Counted from the stretch's first letter, positions 13,253 through 21,234 are shown. The stretch: 23,676 nt of DNA from CAZWXH01 sp964637725 (GCA_964637725.1 CAZWXH010000016.1:1-23676); one strand, 5' to 3'. Notes: generated from the sequence alone by a model not told the origin. Program-made: numbers and translations.

Positions 13253-13688
13253 AATGTTCTTTTTGATATTTTTTAAGTTTCTCATTTAAGGCTTTTGTAT
13301 CGTATAAATTTTGTAAATAAAAGGTGTAACGGACAAAGACTAAACCTATTTCCATAATCATAATAAGCAGTAATCTAACATATATAGGGAAGTGTCCCAC
13401 CCAATTAAATATAACAGCTGATAGAATAATAAGGACATTGATTGATAATGCCCATATAATTGTAGAGGTTGTTTTTTTTGACTGTGAAAGTTCATCATAA
13501 TGATGAAATAAGGCATATTCAATTAAGGCAATAATAACTGAAACAATCATGACTTGAAGTATGAAATAAACCGAAACACTGTCTAATCCAAAAACTAGAT
13601 TTAACATGCAGACTAAAAATAAAATAGCGACACAATATAAAGATGCTCGTGGTTTCACATCAGAGCTAAATTTTAAAAGATCATTCAT
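13251..13688 (-). CDS. DUF3021 membrane protein (LytTR partner)
   Basis: The 145-residue protein has four hydrophobic helices in pairs (about 18-35, 40-62, 77-97, 102-122) and a charged C-terminal tail (LNEKLKKYQKEH). Size, topology and position directly behind a LytTR gene match DUF3021, the membrane partner of stand-alone LytTR regulators in Bacillota. Such pairs are thought to act as membrane-held inhibitors of their LytTR protein. Its start lies 13 bp after the LytTR stop, with an AAGGAGA site. No target operon is attached. Confidence 0.82.
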   Translation of the reverse strand: MNDLLKFSSDVKPRASLYCVAILFLVCMLNLVFGLDSVSVYFILQVMIVSVIIALIEYALFHHYDELSQSKKTTSTIIWALSINVLIILSAVIFNWVGHFPIYVRLLLIMIMEIGLVFVRYTFYLQNLYDTKALNEKLKKYQKEH

Positions 13689-13701
13689 ATTTATATTCTC
13701 C

Positions 13702-14136
13702 TTATTCTAATTGAGCCCTTAGTAAGGCTGCGTATCGTCTTGATACAATAATTCTTTCTTGGTTTTTCATTAAAAGTTCAATTCTACCAGAGGTATGACT
13801 TTTTAATTTATGAATCTTATGAAGATTCACAACAATTGATTTACTGATTCTAAAGAATCCTAACATTGCATAGAGATTTTCTAATTGTAATAAATTTAAT
13901 GTTGTCCGATAGACTTCGTTATCACAATAAAGAAATACTTTGTCATCTACGGACTCACAATAATAGACTTGTTCTGATGAAAGTAAAACCATTTCATTTT
14001 TCTCATCATAGGCACATAGCTTTTGTGATTGTGATTTGAGATAAGTCAGAACTTGAAGCATTTCTTCATCAATAGTTTGACAACGCAATATAATTTCATT
14101 TTCTTCTACATTATCGTGTTCTACTTTAATCTTCAC
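13702..14136 (-). CDS. LytTR-type DNA-binding regulator
   Basis: The 144-residue protein consists of a short N-terminal segment (MKIKVEHDNVEENEIILRC) and a LytTR domain (about 45-144: SSEQVYYCESVDDKVFLYC, FFRISKSIVVNLHKIHKL, GRIELLMKNQERIIVSRRYA). It lacks a receiver domain, as usual for LytTR proteins paired with DUF3021. I chose GTG 14136, nine bases after AAAGGAG, because it gives the family's usual N-terminus; a TTG at 14160 lies inside the upstream palindrome. The promoter and perfect palindrome ahead suggest autoregulation. Confidence 0.86.
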   Translation of the reverse strand: MKIKVEHDNVEENEIILRCQTIDEEMLQVLTYLKSQSQKLCAYDEKNEMVLLSSEQVYYCESVDDKVFLYCDNEVYRTTLNLLQLENLYAMLGFFRISKSIVVNLHKIHKLKSHTSGRIELLMKNQERIIVSRRYAALLRAQLE

Positions 14137-14152
14137 TTTAATCAACTCCTTT

Positions 14153-14174
14153 ATTACCAAAGGCCTTTGGTAAT
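14153..14174. promoter_or_regulatory. Perfect 22-bp palindrome at the LytTR transcription start
   Basis: The arm ATTACCAAAGG (14153-14163) is mirrored exactly by 14164-14174. It lies just downstream of the minus-strand -10 box and ends a few bases from the ribosome binding site, so it can be a protein operator or form an mRNA hairpin. Confidence 0.75.
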
Positions 14175-14177
14175 TTT

Positions 14178-14206
14178 AGTATATATTGATTAATTCAAAA
14201 AAACAA
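14178..14206 (-). promoter_or_regulatory. Promoter of the LytTR-DUF3021 operon
   Basis: On the minus strand TTGTTT (complement of 14201-14206), a 17-bp spacer and TATACT (complement of 14178-14183). Confidence 0.6.
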
Positions 14207-14247
14207 TATGACACGGACTAAGTGGTATTTTTCAGTATGTCAAATAC

Positions 14248-14273
14248 AAAAAAGATGAGATTCCTCTCATCTT
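14248..14273 (-). terminator. Terminator of the MarR-DegV operon
   Basis: The perfect stem AAGATGAGA/TCTCATCTT (14252-14260 with 14265-14273) has a 4-nt loop and a T-run on the minus strand (A-run 14248-14253). The stem includes part of the DegV stop codon. Confidence 0.8.
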
Positions 14274-15111
14274 ATTTCTTAACATATGCGATAATACGTC
14301 CACCAGGACCGACATGTGTTCCAATAACTGGGCCAACAAAACCATATAATTCATTTTCAAATCTTAATTGTTCTTTTAAAGTCCCAACAAATTTATCAAT
14401 ATTTTCTTTATCTCCTGTAAAACCAATACTCACAGGTTCATTAAAGTCGATATCACCATCTTCTTTAATAATATCAACAATCTTTAAAGTTGCTTTTTGA
14501 GTTCCTCTTGCTTTTGCATAAGCTTCTAACTTCCCATCTTTTAAACCAATTATAGGTTTAAGTTTTAACATGGTACCTGCAACAGCGCTTGTTTTAGATA
14601 ATCTTCCACCTTTAGCAAGGTATTCTAAAGTATCAACTAAAGCATATATACAAACTCTTTGTTTGTAGGCTTCTAAAATCTCAAACATTTCTTTAGCAGT
14701 TTTATTAGCATCTCTAAGCTTTAAAGCTTTTTCAACGATAAGTCTTAAACCTTGTGTAGCATTTAAGCTATCAATGATATAAATATCATCATATTCTGCT
14801 AAATCCTTTGCGATATTCGCACTTTGATAAGTTCCACTAATTTCACTAGATAAAGTCATCACAACAACACTGTCACCATTTTTCTTAGCATCTTCATAGA
14901 TGTTTAAGAAATCTTGAGGTGTTGGTTGTGAAGTTGTAGGGAGGGTTTGACTTTCAATTAATAATTTATAGAAATCTTCTGGTTGTAAGTCAACTCTATC
15001 TTTATATTCTTTTCCACTTATAATAACTTTTAATGGAACAATCTCAATATGAAGTTCCTTAGCTTGTTCTAAGCTGAAATCAGCAGTTGAATCAGTGACT
15101 ATTTTAATCAT
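14272..15111 (-). CDS. DegV-family fatty-acid-binding protein (FakB-like)
   Basis: The 279-residue protein has the DegV signature blocks: IVTDSTADFS at the N-terminus, LPTTSQPTPQDF with the ligand-contacting TSQPTP loop, and VVMTLSSEISGTYQSA. In Gram-positive bacteria such proteins (FakB) hold a fatty acid for phosphorylation by FakA, feeding acyl-phosphate into phospholipid synthesis. Which fatty acid is preferred cannot be read here, and no fakA lies nearby. ATG 15111 comes one base after the MarR stop and uses an AAGGAG site inside that gene, so the two are cotranscribed. Confidence 0.9.
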   Translation of the reverse strand: MIKIVTDSTADFSLEQAKELHIEIVPLKVIISGKEYKDRVDLQPEDFYKLLIESQTLPTTSQPTPQDFLNIYEDAKKNGDSVVVMTLSSEISGTYQSANIAKDLAEYDDIYIIDSLNATQGLRLIVEKALKLRDANKTAKEMFEILEAYKQRVCIYALVDTLEYLAKGGRLSKTSAVAGTMLKLKPIIGLKDGKLEAYAKARGTQKATLKIVDIIKEDGDIDFNEPVSIGFTGDKENIDKFVGTLKEQLRFENELYGFVGPVIGTHVGPGGRIIAYVKK

Positions 15112-15112
15112 A

Positions 15113-15532
15113 CTATTCTCCTTGTGTCATCTGTTTATTGACAGTTCTTAACATTTTAATAAGTAGTTCTACTTCTTCTTTTTCAAACTCATTTTCAATA
15201 TCACCAAGAACTTTTTTAATATATTTATCGTTATCACGATAACAATCTAAAAACTTCTTAGTAATCTTTAAACGATAAGCTCTTTTATCTTCTTGACATA
15301 CTTCTTTAGTCAGATAACCTTTGTCTATTAACTGATTTATTTTATAAGTTGCATTTGGTTGAGAGATTTCCATATATTTTGCATACTCTAAAATAGTAGG
15401 CATTCCTAACATATAGATAATATCTAAACTAAAAGCTTCTTGCATAGTTAATTCTTTGGAATTCATACACATAGACTTATAAAAGTTCATTTTAAATATA
15501 TTATAAACAGATTGAAATTCTTTACTTAGCAT
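15113..15532 (-). CDS. MarR-family transcriptional regulator
   Basis: This 139-residue winged-helix protein has the MarR core: TMQEAFSLDIIYMLGMPTILEYAKYMEISQPNATYKINQLIDKGYLTKEVCQEDKRAYRLKIT, with the wing at EDKRAYRL. It is directly followed by a DegV/FakB-like gene, and a perfect palindrome covers its own start site. MarR proteins next to fatty-acid genes include FabT of streptococci, so a role in sensing acyl chains is a fair hypothesis, but the rest of a fab cluster is not here. Start ATG 15532 has a GGAGGTAC ribosome binding site. Confidence 0.86.
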   Translation of the reverse strand: MLSKEFQSVYNIFKMNFYKSMCMNSKELTMQEAFSLDIIYMLGMPTILEYAKYMEISQPNATYKINQLIDKGYLTKEVCQEDKRAYRLKITKKFLDCYRDNDKYIKKVLGDIENEFEKEEVELLIKMLRTVNKQMTQGE

Positions 15533-15547
15533 ACAGTACCTCCGTGA

Positions 15548-15569
15548 ATACTTAAAATATTTTAAGTAT
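15548..15569. promoter_or_regulatory. Perfect 22-bp palindrome, likely MarR operator
   Basis: The arm ATACTTAAAAT (15548-15558) is mirrored exactly by 15559-15569. It sits right after the -10 box of the MarR-DegV promoter. A related half-site, TATTTTAA, follows at 15579-15586. Confidence 0.78.
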
Positions 15570-15597
15570 AGTATAATATATTTTAATGAAATGTCAA
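15570..15597 (-). promoter_or_regulatory. Promoter of the MarR-DegV operon
   Basis: On the minus strand a perfect TTGACA (complement of 15592-15597), 16-bp spacer and TATACT (complement of 15570-15575). Confidence 0.75.
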
Positions 15598-15615
15598 TAA
15601 ATTTGCTTGCGTTTA

Positions 15616-16089
15616 CTAAATCAGGTAAAAAATAATTGCGATGATCATAGAAACAATGATATCACTAATATAATGAACGCCGGCTAAAACGCGGCATATA
15701 CTCATCACAATTGCCATAATCAAGGCTGTTATCCCTAAGACAAGATGTATAGGGAGACAAACTAGCGCAATGATCATACTGCTTACGCAGTGGCGACTAG
15801 GAAATGATTCTCCTTTTTTATGACTTTTTAAAGGCGTGATATTAAGTGTTTCATATGGTCTAGGGCGATTAACTATTTTTCTAATTATAGTGACTGTTAA
15901 AAAAGCACCAAGAGGTTTCCATATTGTTTCTATAAGTAAAGAATCATTTATAATGAATAAATAAGTCAAGAGACATAAATATAAACACACTGTCATATAA
16001 GGAATATACTTTGTTATGAACAGAATTGTCTTTTCTAAGGTTGGTCTTTGACGGATATATTCAAGCATTACTTGATAGTTTTTCTCCAT
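15616..16089 (-). CDS. PAP2-family membrane phosphatase
   Basis: The 157-residue integral membrane protein carries the three acid-phosphatase motifs: KIVNRPRP (71-78), SFPSRH (95-100) and RVLAGVHYISD (133-143, with R133, H139 and D143). These residues bind phosphate and form the phosphoenzyme in PAP2 enzymes that dephosphorylate lipids such as undecaprenyl pyrophosphate or phosphatidate. The short single-domain form would suit a BacA-independent undecaprenyl-PP phosphatase, but the substrate is not certain. ATG 16089 follows AAAGGA; a TTG six codons upstream is less likely. Confidence 0.9.
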   Translation of the reverse strand: MEKNYQVMLEYIRQRPTLEKTILFITKYIPYMTVCLYLCLLTYLFIINDSLLIETIWKPLGAFLTVTIIRKIVNRPRPYETLNITPLKSHKKGESFPSRHCVSSMIIALVCLPIHLVLGITALIMAIVMSICRVLAGVHYISDIIVSMIIAIIFYLI

Positions 16090-16103
16090 ATCATCATCCT
16101 TTC

Positions 16104-16140
16104 TCAATCATTATACCAAAAGTATAGATGAAGACAAAGA
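16104..16140 (-). promoter_or_regulatory. Predicted promoter of the PAP2 gene
   Basis: On the minus strand a TTGTCT -35 box and the -10 element GGTATAAT, about 16 bp apart, precede the ribosome binding site. The -10 hexamer is perfect. Confidence 0.55.
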
Positions 16141-16148
16141 GAAATTAT

Positions 16149-16177
16149 TTGCATTTTGCATTATTATTAGATAAAAT
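16149..16177 (+). promoter_or_regulatory. Predicted promoter of ychF
   Basis: TTGCAT (16149-16154), 17 bp, TAAAAT (16172-16177), ahead of the AAGGAG site of ychF. Confidence 0.5.
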
Positions 16178-16204
16178 GGATAGGAAGTTAAGGAGTGATA
16201 AAAT

Positions 16205-17305
16205 ATGGCATTAACAGCAGGTATAGTTGGATTGCCTAACGTAGGGAAATCAACTCTATTTAATGCAATCACAAATGCACAAGTAGAAGCCGCAAACTAT
16301 CCGTTTGCGACAATTGATCCAAACGTAGGAGTCGTAGAAGTTCCAGATCATCGTTTAGAGGAATTAACAAAAATTTGTAAGCCTAATAAAACAGTACCAA
16401 CAACATTTGAATTTACAGATATTGCAGGTCTTGTTAAAGGGGCATCTAAAGGTGAAGGACTAGGTAATAAGTTTTTAGCGAACATTAGAGAAACAGATGC
16501 TATCTGTGAAGTTGTTCGTTGTTTTAGAGATAAAGATATTACACATGTTGATGGTGATGTTGATCCAATTCGTGATGTTGAAACGATTAATCTAGAATTG
16601 ATTTTTGCTGATCTTGAAACTGTAGAAAAAAGAATGAGTAAAGTTGAAAAGAAGGCGAAATCAGGGGATAAGGAAGCCAAAGCAGAACTCGATGTTTTAG
16701 TACCTTTAAAAGATGTCTTAGAAGCTGGAAAACCAGCAAGAAGTCAAACATATTCAAAGGAAGAGTTAATTATTGTTAAACAATTTGCTTTATTAACAAT
16801 GAAACCTTTAATTTATGTTGCCAATCTTGGAGAAGAAGATTTAGAAGATCCAGACCAAAATCCATACTATGTACAATTAAAAGAATATGCATCAAATGAA
16901 GGTTGTGATGTTGTTCCTATTTGTGCAAAGATAGAAAGTGAACTTGTTGGATTAGAAAAAGAAGAGAAAGATTTATTTATGCAAGATTTGGGTATTGATG
17001 AAAGTGGATTAGATAAATTAATCAAAGAAGCTTACGCATTACTTGGATTAAATACTTTCTTTACTGTTGGAGTAGATGAAGTTCGTGCTTGGACATTTAA
17101 AAAGGGAATGCTTGCTCCTGAAATGGCAGGTGTTATTCACACTGATTTCCAAAAAGGCTTTATCAAAGCAGAAACATACAGTTATGATGATTTAATACTT
17201 CATGGAAGTGAACAAGCATTGAAAGAGGCAGGAAAAATTCGTCAAGAAGGCAAGCAATATGTTGGTGCCGATGGCGATATTATGTTCTTTAAGTTTAATG
17301 TCTAA
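16205..17305 (+). CDS. ychF: Redox-regulated ATPase YchF (Obg-family P-loop protein)
   Basis: The 366-residue protein is a full-length YchF/OLA1. P-loop GLPNVGKST (9-17), switch region YPFATIDPNVGVV, and the G3 block DIAGLVKGASKGEGLGNKFL identify the Obg group. In the G4 position it has NLGE rather than NKxD, as in YchF, which prefers ATP to GTP. The C-terminus is a TGS domain ending in GADGDIMFFKFNV. YchF binds ribosomes and is linked to translation and oxidative-stress responses. Start ATG 16205 follows AAGGAG. The stop overlaps the sortase start by one base. Confidence 0.96.
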   Translation: MALTAGIVGLPNVGKSTLFNAITNAQVEAANYPFATIDPNVGVVEVPDHRLEELTKICKPNKTVPTTFEFTDIAGLVKGASKGEGLGNKFLANIRETDAICEVVRCFRDKDITHVDGDVDPIRDVETINLELIFADLETVEKRMSKVEKKAKSGDKEAKAELDVLVPLKDVLEAGKPARSQTYSKEELIIVKQFALLTMKPLIYVANLGEEDLEDPDQNPYYVQLKEYASNEGCDVVPICAKIESELVGLEKEEKDLFMQDLGIDESGLDKLIKEAYALLGLNTFFTVGVDEVRAWTFKKGMLAPEMAGVIHTDFQKGFIKAETYSYDDLILHGSEQALKEAGKIRQEGKQYVGADGDIMFFKFNV

Positions 17306-18033
17306 TGAAAGATATATTTAGAAAAGTAATTTTAGCTGTATGTGTTATTGTTTTTGTTTGGTCTGCGGTTCAATTAGGGATTATCTTTTATGACTATTAT
17401 ATGATTGAAAAAGAAACGAATGAAATTGTAACTGAATATGTGAAAGAAGAACAAGAAGATAAAAATCCATTACATCGTATTATTAATTTTGAAGAGTTGT
17501 TAAAAACAAACAAAGAAGTTATTGGATGGATTTATATTCCTGATACAAAAATAGATGAACCTATTTTAAAAGGGAAAAACAATGATAGTTATCTTTATAC
17601 TGATATTTATAAAAAAAATAATAAAGCGGGTTCAATCTTTATTGATGAGATTAATAGTACTGGGTTCAAGGATGATAATACAATTATCTATGGACATAAT
17701 ATGAAGAATGGTTCACGTTTTCATGATGTACGATATTTCACTGAAAGTGAATATTTTAAAGAACATCCTTTGGTATATATCTATTTACCAGATGGAACTA
17801 TAAATATCTATGAGAACTTTGGAGCATCTATTATAGATGCCTATAGTGATCTCTATAAAAAAGGAATTAATTATCAAAAATATATTCAAGATGTTTTGAA
17901 AATATCAAAACAAAAAACAGAAGTAAGTGAAGAAACATCTCCGCTTATTATGTTGAGTACTTGTTACAATGGAACGGATGATCGTTATGTAGTATTTTCA
18001 AGATTAAAGGAGAATGTGAAGGCTGGTGAATAA
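17305..18033 (+). CDS. srtB: Class B sortase
   Basis: The 242-residue membrane-anchored transpeptidase has an N-terminal signal anchor (about residues 6-29), a charged linker and a sortase barrel. Catalytic residues are visible: H131 (IIYGHNM), C220 (LSTC) and R227 (DDRYVV). The class B assignment comes from YGHNM, IFIDEIN and length. It would cleave a sorting signal on a secreted protein and attach it to the cell wall; no substrate with a sorting signal occurs in this window. Its ATG overlaps the ychF stop (TAATG) and has no clear ribosome binding site, so translation is probably coupled to ychF. The terminator at 18020-18046 overlaps its stop codon. Confidence 0.92.
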   Translation: MKDIFRKVILAVCVIVFVWSAVQLGIIFYDYYMIEKETNEIVTEYVKEEQEDKNPLHRIINFEELLKTNKEVIGWIYIPDTKIDEPILKGKNNDSYLYTDIYKKNNKAGSIFIDEINSTGFKDDNTIIYGHNMKNGSRFHDVRYFTESEYFKEHPLVYIYLPDGTINIYENFGASIIDAYSDLYKKGINYQKYIQDVLKISKQKTEVSEETSPLIMLSTCYNGTDDRYVVFSRLKENVKAGE

Positions 18034-18046
18034 CTAGTCTTTTTTT
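18020..18046 (+). terminator. Terminator of the ychF-sortase operon
   Basis: AGGCTGGT (18020-18027) pairs with ACTAGTCT (18033-18040), including two G-U pairs, around GAATA; a T-tract runs to 18046. The stop codon lies in the loop and stem. Confidence 0.72.
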
Positions 18047-18131
18047 GTATTTTATTTTTGTGATTAAATCTTGATGAAGTGTTAATAATTTCAAATAGAG
18101 TTCATATGATAGAAAGGAAAAGAGGTGTACT

Positions 18132-20135
18132 ATGCTCACACAATTTCATGAAAAAGCACAGAAAGCAATTGTGATTGCGGAAAGTATAGCTTTTGATTTA
18201 GGCCATAGCAGTGTTGGAAGTGAACATTTGCTTCTTTCTCTATTGAAAATGAAAGATAGTCCTTTATCAAAAATACTAAAGGTTTATCATGTTGATGATG
18301 ATATGATATATGATGATATTGTAAGGTTGTTTGGAGAAAAAGATATTCAACCTTTTTATATGGAATATAGTGAAGTCGTTAAAAAGATTCTAGAAGATGC
18401 TATGAGTATGAGTGAAGCAAAAAAAGAAAGTAAAGTATCGTTAAATACTTTATCTATTTCTTTACTATTACAAAAAGAAAGTGTTGCTGTAGAATTATTA
18501 AATAAATATCATGTTCCATTCAATGAAGTAAAAAAAGAACTAAGTGAAGAAAAATCAATGTTACATGAATTAGATTTAATTCATGAACTAACAAATTTTA
18601 ATAACTTAGTTAAAAAACAAGACAGATTAATGATTGGAAGAGAAGAAGAATTAGAAAAACTATTCTTAACTCTATGTAAGAAAGAAAAAAACAATGCTTT
18701 GTTAATAGGAAAAGCCGGTGTTGGTAAGACTGCATTAGTAGAAAAATTAGCATTGAAGATCAATGAAAAAGCAGTACCAAAAGCATTAAAAAAGAAAGTT
18801 ATATATGAGTTGAGTCTATCAAGTATTGTGGCAGGAACAAAGTATCGTGGTGAGTTTGAAGAGAAGTTTAAAAAGATTATTGATAAAGTAATACAAGCAA
18901 AAGATGCGATTATATTTATTGATGAGATTCATAATCTAATTGGGGCAGGTGGAGCTGAAGGAGCAATTGATGCATCTAATATATTAAAACCATTTTTAGC
19001 AAGAAAAGATTTAACAATTATTGGTGCAACAACAATCGAAGAATATTATAAGTATTTTGAAAAAGATCAAGCAATTAACAGAAGGTTTGCGGTTATTAAA
19101 TTAAATGAAAATTCTAAAGCTGAAACAAAAAAAATCCTCTTAGGCTTAAAAGGTCAATATGAAAGTTATCACAATATAAAGATAGATGAAGAATGTATTG
19201 ACAGTATTATTGATTTAAGTGATCAATACTTAATACAAAAGGTCTTTCCAGATAAAGCTTTAGATGTTCTAGATTTGGCATGTGTAAAAGCATTGTTTGT
19301 AAAATCAAAAACATTAGAATTAAAGCATATAGAAAAAGTCATTGAAGAAATAACAGGAATGAATCTACAAAAAAACCAATCATATGATTATTTAGAAGAG
19401 AAATTAAATAGTCAAATATTTGGTCAAAAGAAGGCAGTTCATACGATAGTAGAATCATTGAATTCATTATCTGTTTTTCCCCAAGATAATAAACCAAACG
19501 GTGTATACCTATTAGCTGGAAGTAGTGGTGTTGGAAAGACTTTAACAGCGAAATGCCTAGCTAAAGAATTAAATAGAAATTTTATTAAATTAGATATGTC
19601 AGAATATAGTGAATCAAGCAGTGTCACTAAGATTATAGGTTCACCACCAGGTTATGTAGGTTATGATGATCATTTATCATTATTACATGAAATTATTCTT
19701 CATCCTAGTAGCGTATTATTATTAGATGAAATAGAAAAAGCCCATCCCCAAGTGATGCACTTATTCTTACAAGTCTTTGATGAAGGAACAATAAAAGATA
19801 ATCATCATCGTATGATTACATTTAAAGATACTATTATTATGATGACTTCTAATGCAACTTCCCAAAATAAACCTAATGTAGGTTTTAAGAAAAGAGACTT
19901 TTCTAAAGAAGCATTAAAGGAATCATTCTCTGAAGAATTTTTGAATCGAATTGATGAAATTATTCCTTATAAGGTTCTTACAAAAAAAGATTTAAAAGAT
20001 ATTCTAATCAAAAACTCTCCTACAAAGCTATCAAATTCTATGATTAATGATATTTTTAAGGATTATGATACAAGTAAGGGTGCTCGTCTGTTATTAAATA
20101 AGATGAGAAAGTATCTTGTTTCAAAAAGTAGATAA
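18132..20135 (+). CDS. Compact Clp-family double AAA+ ATPase (ClpC/ClpA-like)
   Basis: The 667-residue unfoldase has a Clp N-domain (1-140; FHEKAQKAIVIAESIAFDLGHSSVGSEHLLLSLL) and two AAA+ modules. Module 1 has Walker A 193-200 (GKAGVGKT), Walker B FIDEIHN (D264, E265), pore loop KYRGEF and Arg finger NRR (316-318). Module 2 has Walker A 463-470 (GSSGVGKT), Walker B LLDEIEKAH (D532, E533), pore loop PPGYVGY and sensor-2 GAR (650-652). A VGF tripeptide (583-585) sits where ClpP-binding loops lie, so ClpP docking is plausible. ClpC is about 810 residues; here the coiled-coil M domain is absent (module 1 runs directly into ITGMNL) and the C-terminal small domain is cut short. Start ATG 18132 follows AGAGGTG. 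No CtsR box is evident upstream. Confidence 0.87.
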   Translation: MLTQFHEKAQKAIVIAESIAFDLGHSSVGSEHLLLSLLKMKDSPLSKILKVYHVDDDMIYDDIVRLFGEKDIQPFYMEYSEVVKKILEDAMSMSEAKKESKVSLNTLSISLLLQKESVAVELLNKYHVPFNEVKKELSEEKSMLHELDLIHELTNFNNLVKKQDRLMIGREEELEKLFLTLCKKEKNNALLIGKAGVGKTALVEKLALKINEKAVPKALKKKVIYELSLSSIVAGTKYRGEFEEKFKKIIDKVIQAKDAIIFIDEIHNLIGAGGAEGAIDASNILKPFLARKDLTIIGATTIEEYYKYFEKDQAINRRFAVIKLNENSKAETKKILLGLKGQYESYHNIKIDEECIDSIIDLSDQYLIQKVFPDKALDVLDLACVKALFVKSKTLELKHIEKVIEEITGMNLQKNQSYDYLEEKLNSQIFGQKKAVHTIVESLNSLSVFPQDNKPNGVYLLAGSSGVGKTLTAKCLAKELNRNFIKLDMSEYSESSSVTKIIGSPPGYVGYDDHLSLLHEIILHPSSVLLLDEIEKAHPQVMHLFLQVFDEGTIKDNHHRMITFKDTIIMMTSNATSQNKPNVGFKKRDFSKEALKESFSEEFLNRIDEIIPYKVLTKKDLKDILIKNSPTKLSNSMINDIFKDYDTSKGARLLLNKMRKYLVSKSR

Positions 20136-20161
20136 TTGATCTTGAATTTTATTTATAAAGG

Positions 20162-20194
20162 AAACCACAATTATTGTTTAAAAGTGGTTTTTTT
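20162..20194 (+). terminator. Terminator of the Clp ATPase gene
   Basis: AAACCAC (20162-20168) pairs with GTGGTTT (20184-20190) and is followed by T residues to 20194. The loop is long (15 nt). Confidence 0.7.
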
Positions 20195-20256
20195 ATTTAG
20201 AGACATTCTCAATGAGAAATGTATTTCTATAAATACTTCTTAAGATATAAGACTAT

Positions 20257-21129
20257 TTATTTTAATGATGCGCCTTTTTTAGCAACAATTTTAGCAGATA
20301 TTTGATTGGCAATTCGAAGAGAATCTTGCCAATTCTTTTGATTCTCTCTACTTGATATAATCGCACCAATATGACCGTCACCTGCTCCGATTGTATCAAC
20401 GACATTGGTTATTAAAGCTTTCTCGTAATATTCATTCGATCCATCAAAACAGTAACTACCTTTATCACCTAAGGTGATAATAACAGGAGCGTGTGTCAGA
20501 GAGTATAAATAAAGGGCAGCATCTTGAATTGTGTCTTTATGGCTGTATTGTAAAGATTCTTGTTCATTGATGTGTAAAATACATGATAATGAAAATAATG
20601 CGTTCATTTTTGAAGAATCTATGTGGCAGATACGCGGACCAGGGGCAAAGTAAATAGTAAGATTTTGATGTTGTTTCAGATAATTGATAATATGAATACC
20701 GGTATCTTCTTCTATCTCTAACCCACAGATATAGACAGTATCTATAGGGTATTGTTTAAGTAATGCAAACCATTCTTTCTTAAATTTATACTCAGCACCA
20801 TGATGGGAAATAAATGTTCTTTCCCCATTTTCTTCTACCATACAATAACAACAGCCATTTTCCTCATCTATATTATCTAATAGTGAATGAACATTATGGT
20901 TATGTAATTCTTTTCTTACAAAGTCAGCATATATTCCTTTTCCTATAGGCGCAAACAATATGAACGGGATTTTGAAATGTTGTAGTATATTTGCGACGTT
21001 ATAGGCACACCCTCCAAGGCTTAATGTTTGTTTAGTAACATTAACATCTTCTCCTGTTGCTGGTAACTTTAAAATTTCTATAACAACATCGCAAACACAA
21101 GATCCAATAATTAAGATATGTGGTTTCAT
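20257..21129 (-). CDS. PfkB-family sugar kinase
   Basis: The 290-residue cytoplasmic kinase has both PfkB signatures: the N-terminal glycine pair region LSLGGCAYNVANIL (37-49), and the C-terminal DTIGAGDGHIGAI (245-257) with catalytic base D251 and the anion hole GAG. ATP-site motif VIITLGDKGSY is also present. It phosphorylates a sugar or nucleoside; ribokinase, fructokinase or pseudouridine kinase are all possible, and no neighbour decides. Start ATG 21129 has a GAGGTGAT ribosome binding site. It is divergent from the carbonic anhydrase gene, with a dyad TGTATC/GATACA between them. Confidence 0.86.
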   Translation of the reverse strand: MKPHILIIGSCVCDVVIEILKLPATGEDVNVTKQTLSLGGCAYNVANILQHFKIPFILFAPIGKGIYADFVRKELHNHNVHSLLDNIDEENGCCYCMVEENGERTFISHHGAEYKFKKEWFALLKQYPIDTVYICGLEIEEDTGIHIINYLKQHQNLTIYFAPGPRICHIDSSKMNALFSLSCILHINEQESLQYSHKDTIQDAALYLYSLTHAPVIITLGDKGSYCFDGSNEYYEKALITNVVDTIGAGDGHIGAIISSRENQKNWQDSLRIANQISAKIVAKKGASLK

Positions 21130-21157
21130 ATAATCACCTCAATAAATATTATAATGT

Positions 21158-21178
21158 ATCAAAGAAGTCGATACAATG
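21158..21178. promoter_or_regulatory. Inverted repeat in the kinase/carbonic anhydrase divergent region
   Basis: TGTATC and GATACA, separated by nine bases, lie in the 105-bp gap between the two divergent starts. Possible operator; no promoter match pins it down. Confidence 0.35.
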
Positions 21179-21202
21179 AAATGCTATACTTTCAAATAAA
21201 TT

Positions 21203-21212
21203 GTGCTATAAT
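21203..21212 (+). promoter_or_regulatory. Extended -10 promoter of the carbonic anhydrase gene
   Basis: GTGCTATAAT contains a perfect -10 hexamer (21207-21212) with a TGn extension. The -35 region is poor. Confidence 0.5.
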
Positions 21213-21234
21213 CACTTAACAAGAGGTGATTATT

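Noticed and set aside
14222..14500. 92-residue plus-strand ORF opposite the DegV gene
   Set aside because: It is the antisense of the conserved DegV C-terminus and its start lies in the terminator region.
16348..16680. 110-residue minus-strand ORF within ychF
   Set aside because: Serine-rich shadow of a highly conserved gene; no start signals.
18040..18131. CtsR operator upstream of the Clp ATPase
   Set aside because: No tandem GGTCAAA heptad is present; the sequence only has scattered TCAAA fragments.
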